Below, piece after piece: positions 1-8,124 of a stretch of DNA of 64,000 nt. The notes under the pieces are model-generated. The model was given only the letters and a program-made list of their open reading frames with translations, did no database searches and had not been told where the DNA came from. The position numbers and the translations under genes were made by a program. Each line of letters opens with the position of its first letter. The first letter of the stretch is position 1. This DNA comes from Comamonas sp. Y33R10-2 (GTDB lineage: Bacteria > Pseudomonadota > Gammaproteobacteria > Burkholderiales > Burkholderiaceae_C). Location of the stretch: the NCBI RefSeq assembly GCF_019355935.1, contig NZ_CP079925.1, forward strand, positions 2,790,001 through 2,854,000, in the 5' to 3' direction.

Positions 1-1094
1 ACTCCGATGATGATGTCCTTGGTTGGGTCGCCGACAACATAGACTCGCCAGCGGGGCTTCCGCTCCAAATACACACGCCGCTTGCCATCCGCGTTGGGGC
101 CTTTTCGAGGATTCACGCTTTCTGTGTACTCGTCCGGCCATCCCCAGAAGTCATGCGCAGCATGAAGGGCTTCAAGGGGAATGCGCTGCTCCCCGGGAAT
201 ATTTCCAGCAGCGCCATTGGTCGTTGTGAGCTCAAGGTAGAACGCGACTGGTGTGATTTGCGCTAAAGGAACGAAATCTCGAATGTCGTCTTCTGGCACC
301 GCAGCGGGTGCAGGCTTCTTGGCAGCTGCAGCCGCTTTGGCTGCCTTCTTTGCGGAAGCTCGCACTGCGGCCTTCTTCTTATCTTGCTCAGCCATCTGAT
401 GCTGAATCGCGGCGATGACGACATTTTTCACCGCGAGGGGGAGCGCTGGCGGTCTTGGCGTGTCTTCGAAGCCGAATACGTCAACCGCGGGGCCTTCTAT
501 CAGTGTGTTGCCGCGTGCAACCTTCCTGCGTAGTCGGGCTTCCATCTCGTCAGGGATGTCCTTGCGCATCTTCAGGAGAGCCAAATACGCGGCATCAAGC
601 TTGCGTCCGACCGGTGCTGCAGGGTCAATAAACTTGCCGAGTTCAGTTTTGGCACGGGCAAGCTCAGCCGCGTCGCCGGGCAACGCATACGTCACTTGGA
701 CGGCGCCCTCGTAGTTGCCGTAGAGCCCGCCGTCAGTAAGGTTGTTTGAACCTAAGAAAACTTCAGCAGTCTTCGCGAACTCCACGACATAGAGTTTCGG
801 ATGAAAAGTGACGCCGCCCTTTCTGTTTTTGAAAATGAACACCTCGACCGGCCAAGTCGCTAACTCTTTGAGCACTTCCTTGCTTGTGCCACCCATGTCC
901 ACACCAACCACTACCCGAACCGTCGTACCTGCTTCGTGCAGTTCTATTAGTTTCGCCTTCAGCCGTAGCACGGCTTGAAGGGATGCAAATGCGGAAACCA
1001 GCACAACGCGAGCTGGCCGCTCCGCCGAATTGAGCGCTACATTGAGCAAAGTTCCGAGTTGCTCCTGGGGTTGGGCAATGAAATGGACTTTCAT
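1..1094 (-). CDS. Phospholipase-D-like (HKD) domain protein, truncated by window edge
   Basis: The minus-strand frame is open from the ATG at 1094 to the window edge, giving at least 364 residues with the C-terminus missing. Near residues 96-123 it has FHPKLY followed by GSNNLTDGG, the HxK plus GSxN arrangement of PLD-superfamily phosphodiesterase and nuclease domains. Residues 1-90 form the alternating strand and helix pattern expected before that motif. A lysine/alanine-rich linker near residue 225 leads to a second region with PRWRVYVVGD. PLD domains of this kind occur in lipases and in type II restriction endonucleases such as the NgoFVII group. A nuclease or defence role is an inference. 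ATG 1094 was chosen because an in-frame stop lies nine codons upstream. It sits at the edge of an accessory region with an insertion sequence. Confidence 0.7.
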   Translation of the reverse strand, partial: MKVHFIAQPQEQLGTLLNVALNSAERPARVVLVSAFASLQAVLRLKAKLIELHEAGTTVRVVVGVDMGGTSKEVLKELATWPVEVFIFKNRKGGVTFHPKLYVVEFAKTAEVFLGSNNLTDGGLYGNYEGAVQVTYALPGDAAELARAKTELGKFIDPAAPVGRKLDAAYLALLKMRKDIPDEMEARLRRKVARGNTLIEGPAVDVFGFEDTPRPPALPLAVKNVVIAAIQHQMAEQDKKKAAVRASAKKAAKAAAAAKKPAPAAVPEDDIRDFVPLAQITPVAFYLELTTTNGAAGNIPGEQRIPLEALHAAHDFWGWPDEYTESVNPRKGPNADGKRRVYLERKPRWRVYVVGDPTKDIIIG

Positions 1095-1416
1095 TCGTAT
1101 ATTCTCGGTGTTGAATTTTCATGGCCACTACGGGCCGAGTGTCTGTTGATAGGTAACAGGGAGATTTGCAAGTCTACCTTGTAGGAATTGCCTAAATATC
1201 CCATCAAGCATTTCACCAAGATTGCCTATCCGCACGCTTTGAGGCCGACATCTGAATCGGAGCACTGGTAAGCCATCATTAACACGCATGCTCCGAAAGG
1301 CGAAAGGCGAAAGGCGAAAGGCGAAAGGCGAAAGGCGAAGGGCGAACGTATGTGGTCTGGAAGCTCAAATTTTGGATTACTTGAAATTCGATGGTAAGAC
1401 GCTGATTCCATTACTA
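1095..1416. other. Gene-free stretch upstream of the PLD-like gene
   Basis: No convincing coding region is visible. The only distinct structure is the heptamer tandem repeat at 1294-1346. The small open frame across it is just the translated repeat. Confidence 0.6.
1294..1346. repeat. Heptamer tandem repeat, about 7.5 copies of CGAAAGG
   Basis: Six identical units CGAAAGG run from 1294 to 1335, followed by one variant CGAAGGG and a partial unit CGAA. The unit length is not a multiple of three, so copy-number change would alter reading frame if it were coding. Here it lies between the PLD-like gene and the insertion sequence, and no gene is disrupted. Confidence 0.95.
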
Positions 1417-1426
1417 GGGCCCGTCA

Positions 1427-1783
1427 TCAATTGAGCCAAACGACTGCAGCAGCCAAGTGAATGGCACCTAAAAACGCACACGCCGTCTTGTCGTAGCGGG
1501 TTGCGATGCAGCGGTACTGCTTTAGCCGAGCAAAGAAGTTCTCAACTAGGTGCCTGGCTTTGTATGGGAGCCAGTCGTAATTGCGTTTTTCCTTGCAGTT
1601 TTTTCGGCTTGGAATAACGACTTGTTTGCCTTGCCTCAAGAGCGGCTCCACGACCCGCTCTTGAGCGTCGTAGCCCTTGTCGGCAATGACTGCGGCGGCG
1701 TCAACGTTTGGCAGCAGTGCATCAGCGCCTTCCATATCCGATGCCTGCCCTCCTGTGAGATAGAACTTTGTAGGGTTGCCCAA
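1427..1783 (-). CDS. IS5-family transposase, second frame (OrfB)
   Basis: This frame carries the C-terminal catalytic half of the transposase. The second aspartate is seen in VIADKGYDAQ and the glutamate in ENFFARLKQYRC, followed by the R/K residues typical of the IS5 DDE signature. The frame is open upstream of the first ATG at 1783 (reading IGRSRGGLSTKIHAVVDA), overlapping the end of OrfA in the -1 frame. This is the layout expected for a -1 frameshift fusion rather than independent translation. The protein ends ten bases inside the left inverted repeat boundary of the element. Confidence 0.9.
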   Translation of the reverse strand: MGNPTKFYLTGGQASDMEGADALLPNVDAAAVIADKGYDAQERVVEPLLRQGKQVVIPSRKNCKEKRNYDWLPYKARHLVENFFARLKQYRCIATRYDKTACAFLGAIHLAAAVVWLN

Positions 1784-1812
1784 TGCATCGACGACAGCAT
1801 GAATCTTGGTGC

Positions 1813-2184
1813 TTAAACCACCTCGGCTGCGACCAATGGCATTAATTTGATGCCCCCTTTTGCGCCTGCGCTGTGCTGGTGCGCTCGCACGATGGTTGAA
1901 TCAATCATGGCGTACTCGTTATCGGCCTGCGCACTCAGGCTATCAAACACTTTTTGCCAAATGCCCGATCGACTCCAGCGCATGTGGCGCAGATGCACCA
2001 CCCGGAAATTACCAAAACGCTCGGGAAGATCGCGCCATGCAATGCCTGCGCGATACCGGTACAGCACGGCATTAACAAACAAACGGTTGTTCTTGGCAGT
2101 GACACCTACATGACCTGACCTCCCAGGAAGGAGGTCTTTGATGTGGTTCCACTGGCTATCGGTTAAGGCATATCTACGAGTCAC
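1813..2184 (-). CDS. IS5-family transposase, first frame (OrfA)
   Basis: This 123-residue frame encodes the N-terminal half of an IS5-type DDE transposase. The start MTRRYALTDSQW and the RDLPERFG segment are typical of the N-terminal DUF4096-like region. The first catalytic aspartate is visible in AMIDSTIVRAHQHSAG. It stops shortly after a run of four A and five G (complement of 1853-1861), where a -1 shift would join it to the second frame. In this IS group the active enzyme is normally produced by such programmed frameshifting. OrfA alone lacks two of the three catalytic residues. Confidence 0.9.
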   Translation of the reverse strand: MTRRYALTDSQWNHIKDLLPGRSGHVGVTAKNNRLFVNAVLYRYRAGIAWRDLPERFGNFRVVHLRHMRWSRSGIWQKVFDSLSAQADNEYAMIDSTIVRAHQHSAGAKGGIKLMPLVAAEVV

Positions 2185-2226
2185 GCTACATATAACGTAG
2201 CGTGGTATTCATTTGATGACACGCCC

Positions 2227-2528
2227 TAGTCCGGTAATCCACCGCAAAGCCAGCGGCAAAAAAAGAAGTAAAAAGCGCCCCATTGAGGTACTGCCGTTCA
2301 CTTAAGCAAAAAATCCCTGTTTTGAACCATCCAATGGAATCAAAACAGGGATTTTTAGTGAGTTTATGCTCAAAAATTAAGCACTTTAGTGCTGCAAAAC
2401 GCTCAGAAATTCCTTAAGTGAACGGCATTCTGCCTCGTGCAGGCCTTATTTGTGGGCGCTATTGGTATCGAGTGACTTATATAAATTGATAGCAATATAT
2501 CCAATCAACTTAAGCACTGGAGGCCAAT
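2227..2528. other. Gene-free stretch right of the insertion sequence
   Basis: It holds the palindromic element at 2292-2427 and one R-type intergenic repeat at 2485-2530. No coding region is supported. Confidence 0.7.
2292..2427. repeat. 136-bp MITE-like palindromic element
   Basis: Perfect 15-bp terminal inverted repeats TGCCGTTCACTTAAG (2292-2306) and its complement (2413-2427) enclose 106 bp without a gene. Inside lies a perfect 17-bp stem (2309-2325 pairing with 2340-2356) with a 14-nt loop and AT tracts on both sides, able to act as a two-way terminator. The nested structure suggests a non-autonomous transposable element. No target duplication is evident, and the parent element was not identified. 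Confidence 0.6.
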
Positions 2529-2530
2529 TT
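2485..2530 (+). repeat. R-type intergenic repeat (GATAGC family)
   Basis: It begins ATTGATAGC and ends CACTGGAGGCCAATTT, the two conserved ends of the R family found at many places in this window. It abuts the stop codon of the YihY gene. Confidence 0.6.
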
Positions 2531-3512
2531 AGATATTTTCTCCCGCGTTAATCGGTAGCTTGCTCAGATCCATAAGCTGAGCCTGTCCAGACTTAGGGCG
2601 CGGGGCGAATGGCACACGGATTTTGACGTTGGCCTTGCTGCAGGCCTTTGCCGTGGCGGCGGAGAAAAGCAAGATGGCGGAGGTGACGTAAAACCACATC
2701 AGCACCACGACCAAGGAGCCCGCCGCGCCATAGGCTGAAACCACGGCGGCGGTGGAGAGATACCAGGCCAGCGCCTGCTTGGTGACGGTGAAGAGGGCCG
2801 CGCCCATGAACGAGCCCAGTAGCAGATACTTGGTGACAGGCTTGATGCCCGTGCCCATACGCATCAGCCCCCAGAACAGCAACACGGCAATGCCAAAGGA
2901 AAGGCTCTCGTTGATGACTCCCATCAACGGGCCCAGTGGCACAAGTTGCAGGGCATCGTTGGCCCAGGTGGTAATCATCTGAATGGCTGTGGACAGCACC
3001 ATGGACACCAGCAGCAAAAAGCCCAGCCCAACTACATAGCTCAGCCCCCACAGGCGCGAGATGGCCATGCCCCACCATGGCTTGTTATCTTGCGGGCGGG
3101 GTTCCTCGCCCATGGACCAGAGCTTGTCCAGCGAGGCTTGCAGTTCCACAAATACGCCGGTGGCGCCTGAGAGCATCATCACCAGCCCGAGGATGGAGGC
3201 CAGTGAGCCTTGACTGGAATTCTGGGCACTGGAGAGCGCGCCTTGGATGACCTGAGCCGCGCGCTCGCCCACGATGCTCTGCACCTGACTGATCAACGTG
3301 CTTTCTACATAGCTGCGGTCCATCCACCAGCCCAGCAGGCCCACCACGGCCAGTAGCAACGGCGCCAGACTGAGCATTCCGTAAAACGACATGGCAGCAC
3401 TCATGCGCAGACCATCGGCTTGCAGCCAGAGCTGTACGGAATCGATCAGCGGCTGCAGCGCTTGAGTCAAGCGTTGCAGCTTGTGTTTCCAGCCCGAAAT
3501 TTCAAAGGTCAT
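2529..3512 (-). CDS. YihY/UPF0761 family inner-membrane protein (BrkB-like)
   Basis: The 327-residue protein belongs to the YihY family, once annotated as RNase BN or virulence factor BrkB. The conserved SFYGMLSLAPLLLAVVGLLG segment near residue 40 and the C-terminal LMWFYVTSAILLFSA segment are diagnostic. About six membrane helices are visible, with a short polar N-terminus and a basic C-terminal tail. Length is in the usual 280-420 range. The molecular function of the family is unsettled, and RNase BN activity belongs to another protein. No strong ribosome-binding site precedes ATG 3512. It is transcribed alone, divergently from the CoA transferase gene. Confidence 0.9.
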   Translation of the reverse strand: MTFEISGWKHKLQRLTQALQPLIDSVQLWLQADGLRMSAAMSFYGMLSLAPLLLAVVGLLGWWMDRSYVESTLISQVQSIVGERAAQVIQGALSSAQNSSQGSLASILGLVMMLSGATGVFVELQASLDKLWSMGEEPRPQDNKPWWGMAISRLWGLSYVVGLGFLLLVSMVLSTAIQMITTWANDALQLVPLGPLMGVINESLSFGIAVLLFWGLMRMGTGIKPVTKYLLLGSFMGAALFTVTKQALAWYLSTAAVVSAYGAAGSLVVVLMWFYVTSAILLFSAATAKACSKANVKIRVPFAPRPKSGQAQLMDLSKLPINAGENI

Positions 3513-3865
3513 GAGATGGATTTTGGCGTCTGAGCGTATACGGCGGTGTCAGCCTATATCTGCTGGCGAGCAATGGACGACATTTTTTACAAAATGGCCT
3601 GATGCATGAGTCTTTGTATAAGTGAATTTTGTTTTTCGCACATTGACGATGTAGCTCTTTACCTGCCTAGATGTAGTGCTCATATTTTTGAATTTTGAAA
3701 GATCACATCCCGTGTTTTTTCAATAGCGCATCAGGGTTTGCGCTAGTCAACTACGGCTGGTATATCTCGGTGTGACGTAGTTCAATCCAGTCTGCGTCGA
3801 TCAAAGTGAAACCTTGTAGAAACAAAAAACCTTCAGCAACGCTCGAAGGTACGAGACATACTTCC
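3513..3865. other. Divergent promoter region between YihY and CoA transferase genes
   Basis: AT-rich spacer with a good sigma-70-like promoter at 3738-3766 for the rightward gene. A small stem (ACCTTC 3829-3834 with GAAGGT 3845-3850) lies in the leader. No coding region is supported. Confidence 0.5.
3738..3766 (+). promoter_or_regulatory. Putative sigma-70 promoter of the CoA transferase gene
   Basis: TTGCGC (3738-3743) and TATATC (3761-3766) are separated by exactly 17 bp. A start near 3773 would give a leader of about 90 nt before ATG 3866. Confidence 0.45.
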
Positions 3866-5404
3866 ATGCACACCACATTCACCCAAGCCTCTCCTGCGGA
3901 CCGAGTGCTTTGCCCTGCGTTGCGTGAACGCATCATGACGGCCGATGAAGCGGCCAGCTTGATTGAATCCGGCATGACGCTGGGCATGAGCGGCTTCACG
4001 CCCGCTGGCGCTCCCAAGTCCGTTCCCCAAGCGCTAGCGCGCCGCATCGAGGCGCAAAACGCCAATGGCGGCAACTTTCGCATCAGCCTGTGGACGGGAG
4101 CATCCACCTCGCCTGAGCTAGATGGCGCTCTGGCCAAGGTGCACGGTATTGAGCGCCGCTTGCCTTACCAGTCCGACCCGACGGTGCGCAAAGAGATCAA
4201 TGAAGGGCGCATGCAGTACGTAGACATTCACCTGTCCCACGTGGCGCAGCATGTGTGGTTTGGCTTCTTGGGTCACTTGGATGTGGCGGTGATTGAAGTC
4301 GCTGGTATCTTGCCCGATGGGCGCTTGATTCCATCTACCTCGGTGGGCAATAACAAGACTTGGCTGGAGCAGGCCGACAAGATCATTTTGGAAGTCAACA
4401 GCGCCCAGCCCGCCGAGCTGGAAGGCATGCATGACATCTACTACGGCGCGGCCTTGCCGCCCAAGCGCAAGCCCATTCCTATGGAGCACCCGTTTGACCG
4501 CATCGGCGAGCCGTATCTGCATTGCGACTTGAGCAAAGTGATTGCCGTGGTGCCCACAGCCCAGCGCGACAAGTTGCCTGCGTTCACGCCGGCCGATGTG
4601 GACTCGCAGCGCATTGCACAAAACATCATCGAATTTCTGCAGCAAGAGGTCAAAGTAGGTCGCCTGCCGCCCGAGCTCCTGCCGCTGCAGTCTGGCGTGG
4701 GCAACATCGCCAACGCCGTGCTGGCGGGGCTCAATGATGGCCCGTTCGACCACTTAAACGCTTATACGGAAGTGCTGCAAGACGGCATGCTGGACATGCT
4801 GGAGTCAGGCAAGCTCGATACGGCATCCACCACCTCTTTGGCGCTCAGCCCCGAGGCCATGGAGCGCTTCTTGGCCAATATCGAGTTCTACCGCCAGCGC
4901 ATCATGCTGCGCCCGCAAGAGATCTCAAACCACCCAGAGCTGATTCGCCGCATGGGTTTGATCTCCATGAACGCGTTGATTGAGGCAGACATGTACGGCA
5001 ACGTCAACAGCACGCATGTCATGGGTTCATCCATCATGAACGGCATTGGCGGTAGCGGCGACTTTGCGCGCAATGCTTACCTGTCCATTTTCATGACGCC
5101 TTCTACCGCCAAGGGCGGCAAGATCAGCTGCATCGTGCCCATGGTGTCCCACGTCGATCACACCGAGCACGATGTGCAGATCATCGTGACCGAGCAAGGT
5201 CTGGCAGACCTGCGCGGTCTGGCCCCTGTGCAGCGTGCGCGCCTCATCATCGAAAAGTGCGTGCACCCGGATTACAAAGAGGCGATGACCGACTATCTGG
5301 AGCGCAGCCTGCGCGATGCACCCGGCAAGCACACGCCGCATTTGCTGGGCGAGGCCTATGCATGGCATCAGCGCTATTTACAGACGGGTTCTATGAAGGC
5401 CTGA
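3866..5404 (+). CDS. Acetyl-CoA hydrolase/transferase family protein (succinate CoA-transferase type)
   Basis: This 512-residue protein is a class I CoA transferase of the succinate:acetate or propionyl-CoA:succinate type (AarC, Cat1, ScpC relatives). The N-terminal GMTLGMSGFTPAGAPK segment binds CoA. The catalytic glutamate that forms the glutamyl-CoA thioester is E302 in NAYTEVLQDGML, and the oxyanion region GVGNIANAV precedes it. Near the C-terminus SHVDHTEHDVQIIVTEQG is conserved. It would interconvert succinyl-CoA and a short-chain acyl-CoA in the cytosol, saving the thioester bond. The frame is open further upstream, but ATG 3866 gives the family's usual start. It appears monocistronic, with its own promoter and a hairpin after the stop. 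Confidence 0.93.
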   Translation: MHTTFTQASPADRVLCPALRERIMTADEAASLIESGMTLGMSGFTPAGAPKSVPQALARRIEAQNANGGNFRISLWTGASTSPELDGALAKVHGIERRLPYQSDPTVRKEINEGRMQYVDIHLSHVAQHVWFGFLGHLDVAVIEVAGILPDGRLIPSTSVGNNKTWLEQADKIILEVNSAQPAELEGMHDIYYGAALPPKRKPIPMEHPFDRIGEPYLHCDLSKVIAVVPTAQRDKLPAFTPADVDSQRIAQNIIEFLQQEVKVGRLPPELLPLQSGVGNIANAVLAGLNDGPFDHLNAYTEVLQDGMLDMLESGKLDTASTTSLALSPEAMERFLANIEFYRQRIMLRPQEISNHPELIRRMGLISMNALIEADMYGNVNSTHVMGSSIMNGIGGSGDFARNAYLSIFMTPSTAKGGKISCIVPMVSHVDHTEHDVQIIVTEQGLADLRGLAPVQRARLIIEKCVHPDYKEAMTDYLERSLRDAPGKHTPHLLGEAYAWHQRYLQTGSMKA

Positions 5405-5415
5405 TAGCGTTTTTT

Positions 5416-5446
5416 GATGGATAAAGGCTCACGTCTTTCATCCATC
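5416..5446 (+). terminator. Hairpin after the CoA transferase gene
   Basis: GATGGATAAAG (5416-5426) pairs with CTTTCATCCATC (5435-5446) with one bulge. It lacks a long T tract, so it may be a weak terminator or an mRNA 3' stabiliser. A second stem, GATCGCCG/CGGCGATC, follows at 5475-5499. Confidence 0.45.
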
Positions 5447-5521
5447 TTGACTTGTTGCTATCGTTTTTGAAGAAGATCGCCGCAGCTGCTACGGCGATCG
5501 CGTGCCACGGTTGAGGGTTTC

Positions 5522-5572
5522 AAAATGAATAGCTGCTAGTCCATATCCAATAAGGACTACAAGGATTTTTGG
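5522..5572 (+). repeat. R-type intergenic repeat
   Basis: ATAGCTGCTAGTCC, a short loop, then AATAAGGACTACAAGG and a T tract: the same ends and stem as other R copies. It lies just upstream of the pseudouridine synthase gene. Confidence 0.6.
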
Positions 5573-5617
5573 CTTGAATCGCAGGCTCTTGCCTCTGGCG
5601 CTAAGCTTGCGGCCTAT

Positions 5618-6271
5618 ATGTCTCGCCCGTTTTCATCTAATCGCCCCAGCACGAATCGCCAAACGACTCGCCCAACGACTGTGCGCCGCAGCACTGTGGT
5701 GCGCCAGCCTGCGCCACGACCTGAGGTGCCTCGTCTGCTGTGCTTTCACAAGCCTTATGGGGTGCTCAGCCAGTTCACGCCTGAGGGAAAATGGCAGGGA
5801 CTCAAAGATTGGATAGATGTGCCCGGCGTGTACGTGGCGGGGCGGCTGGATGCCGACAGTGAAGGTTTGCTGCTGCTGACCAATGATGGCCAGTTGCAAG
5901 CCCGCATTGCCGATCCGCGCCACAAGATGGATAAGACCTACTGGGTGCAGGTCGAGGGCACGCCCGACGAAGCCGCGCTGCAGCGCCTGCGTGATGGGGT
6001 GGAGTTGAACGATGGCAAAACCCTGCCAGCCAAGGCCCGCCTGATTGAGCCGCAGCCGCAAATGTGGCCGCGCAATCCACCGATTCGCGTGCGTCAGAAT
6101 ATTCCAGATTGCTGGATCGAACTCATCATTCGCGAAGGCAAAAACCGCCAAGTGCGCCGCATGACGGCAGCCATTGGGCACCCTACTTTGCGACTCGTTC
6201 GCATGGCGGTGGGGCCTTATTCGATTGAAGGGCTTGAACCGGGCCAATGGGTGGATGCGCAGCCAGTCTGA
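5618..6271 (+). CDS. rluE: rRNA pseudouridine synthase, RluE type
   Basis: The 217-residue protein is an RsuA-family pseudouridine synthase closest to RluE, which modifies a uridine in domain V of 23S rRNA (U2457 in E. coli). After a basic, Thr/Arg-rich N-terminal tail of about 35 residues, LLCFHKPYGVLSQFT opens the catalytic domain. The catalytic aspartate is in GRLDADSEGLLLLTNDG, and the C-terminal REGKNRQVRRMTAAIGHPT motif is fully conserved. There is no N-terminal S4 domain, as in RluE and unlike RsuA or RluB. The gene is flanked by an R repeat upstream and converges on the membrane-protein gene at 6278, six bases away. Confidence 0.88.
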   Translation: MSRPFSSNRPSTNRQTTRPTTVRRSTVVRQPAPRPEVPRLLCFHKPYGVLSQFTPEGKWQGLKDWIDVPGVYVAGRLDADSEGLLLLTNDGQLQARIADPRHKMDKTYWVQVEGTPDEAALQRLRDGVELNDGKTLPAKARLIEPQPQMWPRNPPIRVRQNIPDCWIELIIREGKNRQVRRMTAAIGHPTLRLVRMAVGPYSIEGLEPGQWVDAQPV

Positions 6272-6277
6272 CGAGAC

Positions 6278-7372
6278 TTAGCGCAGGGTATCGAGCTTAA
6301 GCAGTGCGTCTTCATCCTCAGGTAAATCTACTGCCTGCCAGCGTGGCCAGCTTAGCCAAGGGTGAAACACATCCCTGCCAAATTCGACCTGCTGCAGATT
6401 ACCCTTGAGTAAAGGCAGCGCAGCGCTGAGTGCAATCTGGCGGCTGTGTACGCAATGCTGCACGGCCTGCATCATCTGCGAGCCCTGACCCAAAAAGCGT
6501 TGCCGGGCCAGTCCCTGCATTGAAGGCTGGCACTGAACATAGGCCAGTTGCAGTGCGTCAATATGCTCGCTGTCGACAACCGCCTTCAGTGCCAGCAGAT
6601 GGCGCTGCAGCTGCGATTCATTCATCAGTCCACCTAGTCGCAGCTCCAGCACTGCGTCCTCAAAGCGGTATCGTGCCGGCAAGGCCGCACGCAGGGTGTA
6701 GCTGCCGCCGCTGCGTGAGCTGGAGCGGTGACTGAAGACCCGGCTGCCCTGCTCCAGCAGGGGCTGCACCAGCGTCAGCACGGCTTGGCGGTGTTCTGCA
6801 TCATTGACCTTCAGCGCAATATGAAGTCTCGTGCTGTCATAGCCAAGCAGCTCTTCGCGCAAAACTATCCAGCCTGCCGCGTTGGGTGACGCAAACATCA
6901 TCAAAGGCATGGAAATCATGCCCGCAAAGTTGGCTGCCAGCCCCCATGTCTCGCGTGTTTCTGCGGCCTGCTGCGCTGGCTTGCGAGTGCTCAGCACATT
7001 GCCTGCAGTCTTGATCAAGGCGCCTAGCGCAATCGCACTTGCAATGCCTGAAGCCAGCGTCAGCATGTCGGGCGAGTACAGACCACGGGGCAGGAGCATA
7101 AAGACGAGCATGCCCACTGCGCAGCCCGTCCAGATGACTATCAGGGCCAGCAGGTGGTATATCGCAGGGTGTTGCTGGGTCGCCTGCTGCCAGTCCAGTG
7201 CCGGGTTTTGCTCCAGCTTGTGCAAAAGCTGCTTGCGCCGCCAGTAGCGCACTGGTTGCCAGGCAATCGCGCAGAAGATGAGCCCGGCAGCCAAGCTGAT
7301 AAACAGTGCTGAAAACGCCCACATCAAGAGCAGTGCCAACAGCACCATGCCAATTCCGGCCACCCAATTCAT
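6278..7372 (-). CDS. Uncharacterised membrane protein
   Basis: This 364-residue protein is not recognised. An N-terminal block (residues 1-45) contains a strong hydrophobic stretch with a following WRRKQLLHK basic segment. Two more hydrophobic segments lie near residues 72-115, and a fourth near 145-170 (NFAGMISMPLMMF). The C-terminal 190 residues look soluble, with several RF and LRL patches but no known catalytic motif. The start at 7372 is preceded by GGGA at a reasonable distance. It is convergent with rluE, and its upstream spacer carries a degenerate R-type repeat. No function is proposed. Confidence 0.75.
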   Translation of the reverse strand: MNWVAGIGMVLLALLLMWAFSALFISLAAGLIFCAIAWQPVRYWRRKQLLHKLEQNPALDWQQATQQHPAIYHLLALIVIWTGCAVGMLVFMLLPRGLYSPDMLTLASGIASAIALGALIKTAGNVLSTRKPAQQAAETRETWGLAANFAGMISMPLMMFASPNAAGWIVLREELLGYDSTRLHIALKVNDAEHRQAVLTLVQPLLEQGSRVFSHRSSSRSGGSYTLRAALPARYRFEDAVLELRLGGLMNESQLQRHLLALKAVVDSEHIDALQLAYVQCQPSMQGLARQRFLGQGSQMMQAVQHCVHSRQIALSAALPLLKGNLQQVEFGRDVFHPWLSWPRWQAVDLPEDEDALLKLDTLR

Positions 7373-7388
7373 TCATCGTCCCTTCTAT

Positions 7389-7437
7389 GCAATAGATAGC
7401 AATCAACGCTCGATACATAAGCGCAGGAGAGTGTTTT
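7389..7437 (+). repeat. Degenerate R-type intergenic repeat
   Basis: ATAGATAGCAATCAACGCTC...ATAAGCGCAGGAGA matches the R family in its GATAGC end and GCGCT/AGCGC stem, less well at the right end. Confidence 0.4.
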
Positions 7438-7447
7438 AACTGATCAT

Positions 7448-7476
7448 AAAAAAGCGCCTGCTTTTGCAGGCGCTTT
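7448..7476 (-). terminator. Intrinsic terminator of the DUF3761-like gene
   Basis: AAAGCGCCTGC, loop TTTT, GCAGGCGCTTT; on the minus strand it is followed by six T. It lies 26 bases past the stop of the gene at 7502. Confidence 0.85.
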
Positions 7477-7501
7477 CGGGGTAAAAATCTGAACCTGTCG
7501 T

Positions 7502-7990
7502 TCAGGAGCAGGTTTTTTTGTTCGCTGCGTGAGCGCCTCCAGCCTTGGCATCGGCTTCGCTCATGTACTTGCCGGCCTTGGTCTTACCGTAGAAACGATC
7601 GCCTTGGCAGTGGTACACCTTGGTGCCTTCATTCACCCAAACTTGGCCGGGGCCGCCGCCAACCGCTGCGGTTGTCGCCGGGGCGGGCTTGGAAGCGGCT
7701 GCAGGGGCCCCAGCTGCTGGCGCTGGCGCAGCCTTCGCTGCAGGAGCTGCTGGTGCAGTGCCTGCGCTTGCCTTGGCAGTGGCATCTTTGTCTATGCCTT
7801 TATGACCTGCACAAGTGCCTTTGGCGCTGGCCGCGCTGACACTGGTGCCGTCTTTACACACAAAGTTCTGCATGACCGCTGCGGCAGGTGCAGCGGCCGG
7901 CGCAGCTGCAGCAGCAGGTGTTTGAGCAAAGCTTGCAAATGAGCCGCAGACCAAGGCCGAGGCCAGCCAGACTTTCAACGTAGTGTGCAT
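7502..7990 (-). CDS. Secreted Ala/Pro-rich protein with DUF3761-like motif
   Basis: The 162-residue protein starts with a clear Sec signal peptide (MHTTLKVWLASALVCGSFAS, cleavage near AQT). A DUF3761-like segment, NFVCKDGTSVSAASAKGTC, comes next, then a long Ala/Pro linker of low complexity (about residues 70-112). A compact C-terminal motif, VWVNEGTKVYHCQGDRFYG, ends in a TC-S tail. The C-terminal module is common in secreted proteins of Burkholderiales and of unknown function. Conserved cysteines suggest disulphides in the periplasm. GGGAG seven bases before the ATG supports the start. It has its own terminator and seems to be transcribed alone. Confidence 0.8.
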   Translation of the reverse strand: MHTTLKVWLASALVCGSFASFAQTPAAAAAPAAAPAAAVMQNFVCKDGTSVSAASAKGTCAGHKGIDKDATAKASAGTAPAAPAAKAAPAPAAGAPAAASKPAPATTAAVGGGPGQVWVNEGTKVYHCQGDRFYGKTKAGKYMSEADAKAGGAHAANKKTCS

Positions 7991-8124
7991 GTGAGAACTC
8001 CCAGAGTTGGAACGAAGTCACCAGGCTAGTGACCGGCACATGCTGCGCCCGCCGCTTTACGTCTGCAAGAGGGCAAGTGTCAAATTCTGTGCAGCTGCTG
8101 GCTTTCAGGGGGTTTTAAGTTTTC

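Larger units (their letters stand above)
1417..2226 (-). mobile_element. IS5-family insertion sequence (IS427-like group), 810 bp
   Basis: The element is bounded by imperfect inverted repeats: GGGCCCGTCATCAATTGA at the left end and GGGCGTGTCATCAAATGA read inward from the right end. A TA dinucleotide flanks both ends (1415-1416 and 2227-2228), consistent with the short TA target duplication of the IS427 group. It encodes a transposase split over two frames on the minus strand. Both ends and both frames look intact, so it may still be active. Confidence 0.9.

Noticed and set aside
1226..1411. 61-codon frame across the heptamer repeat
   Set aside because: Its repeated peptide is simply the translated tandem repeat.
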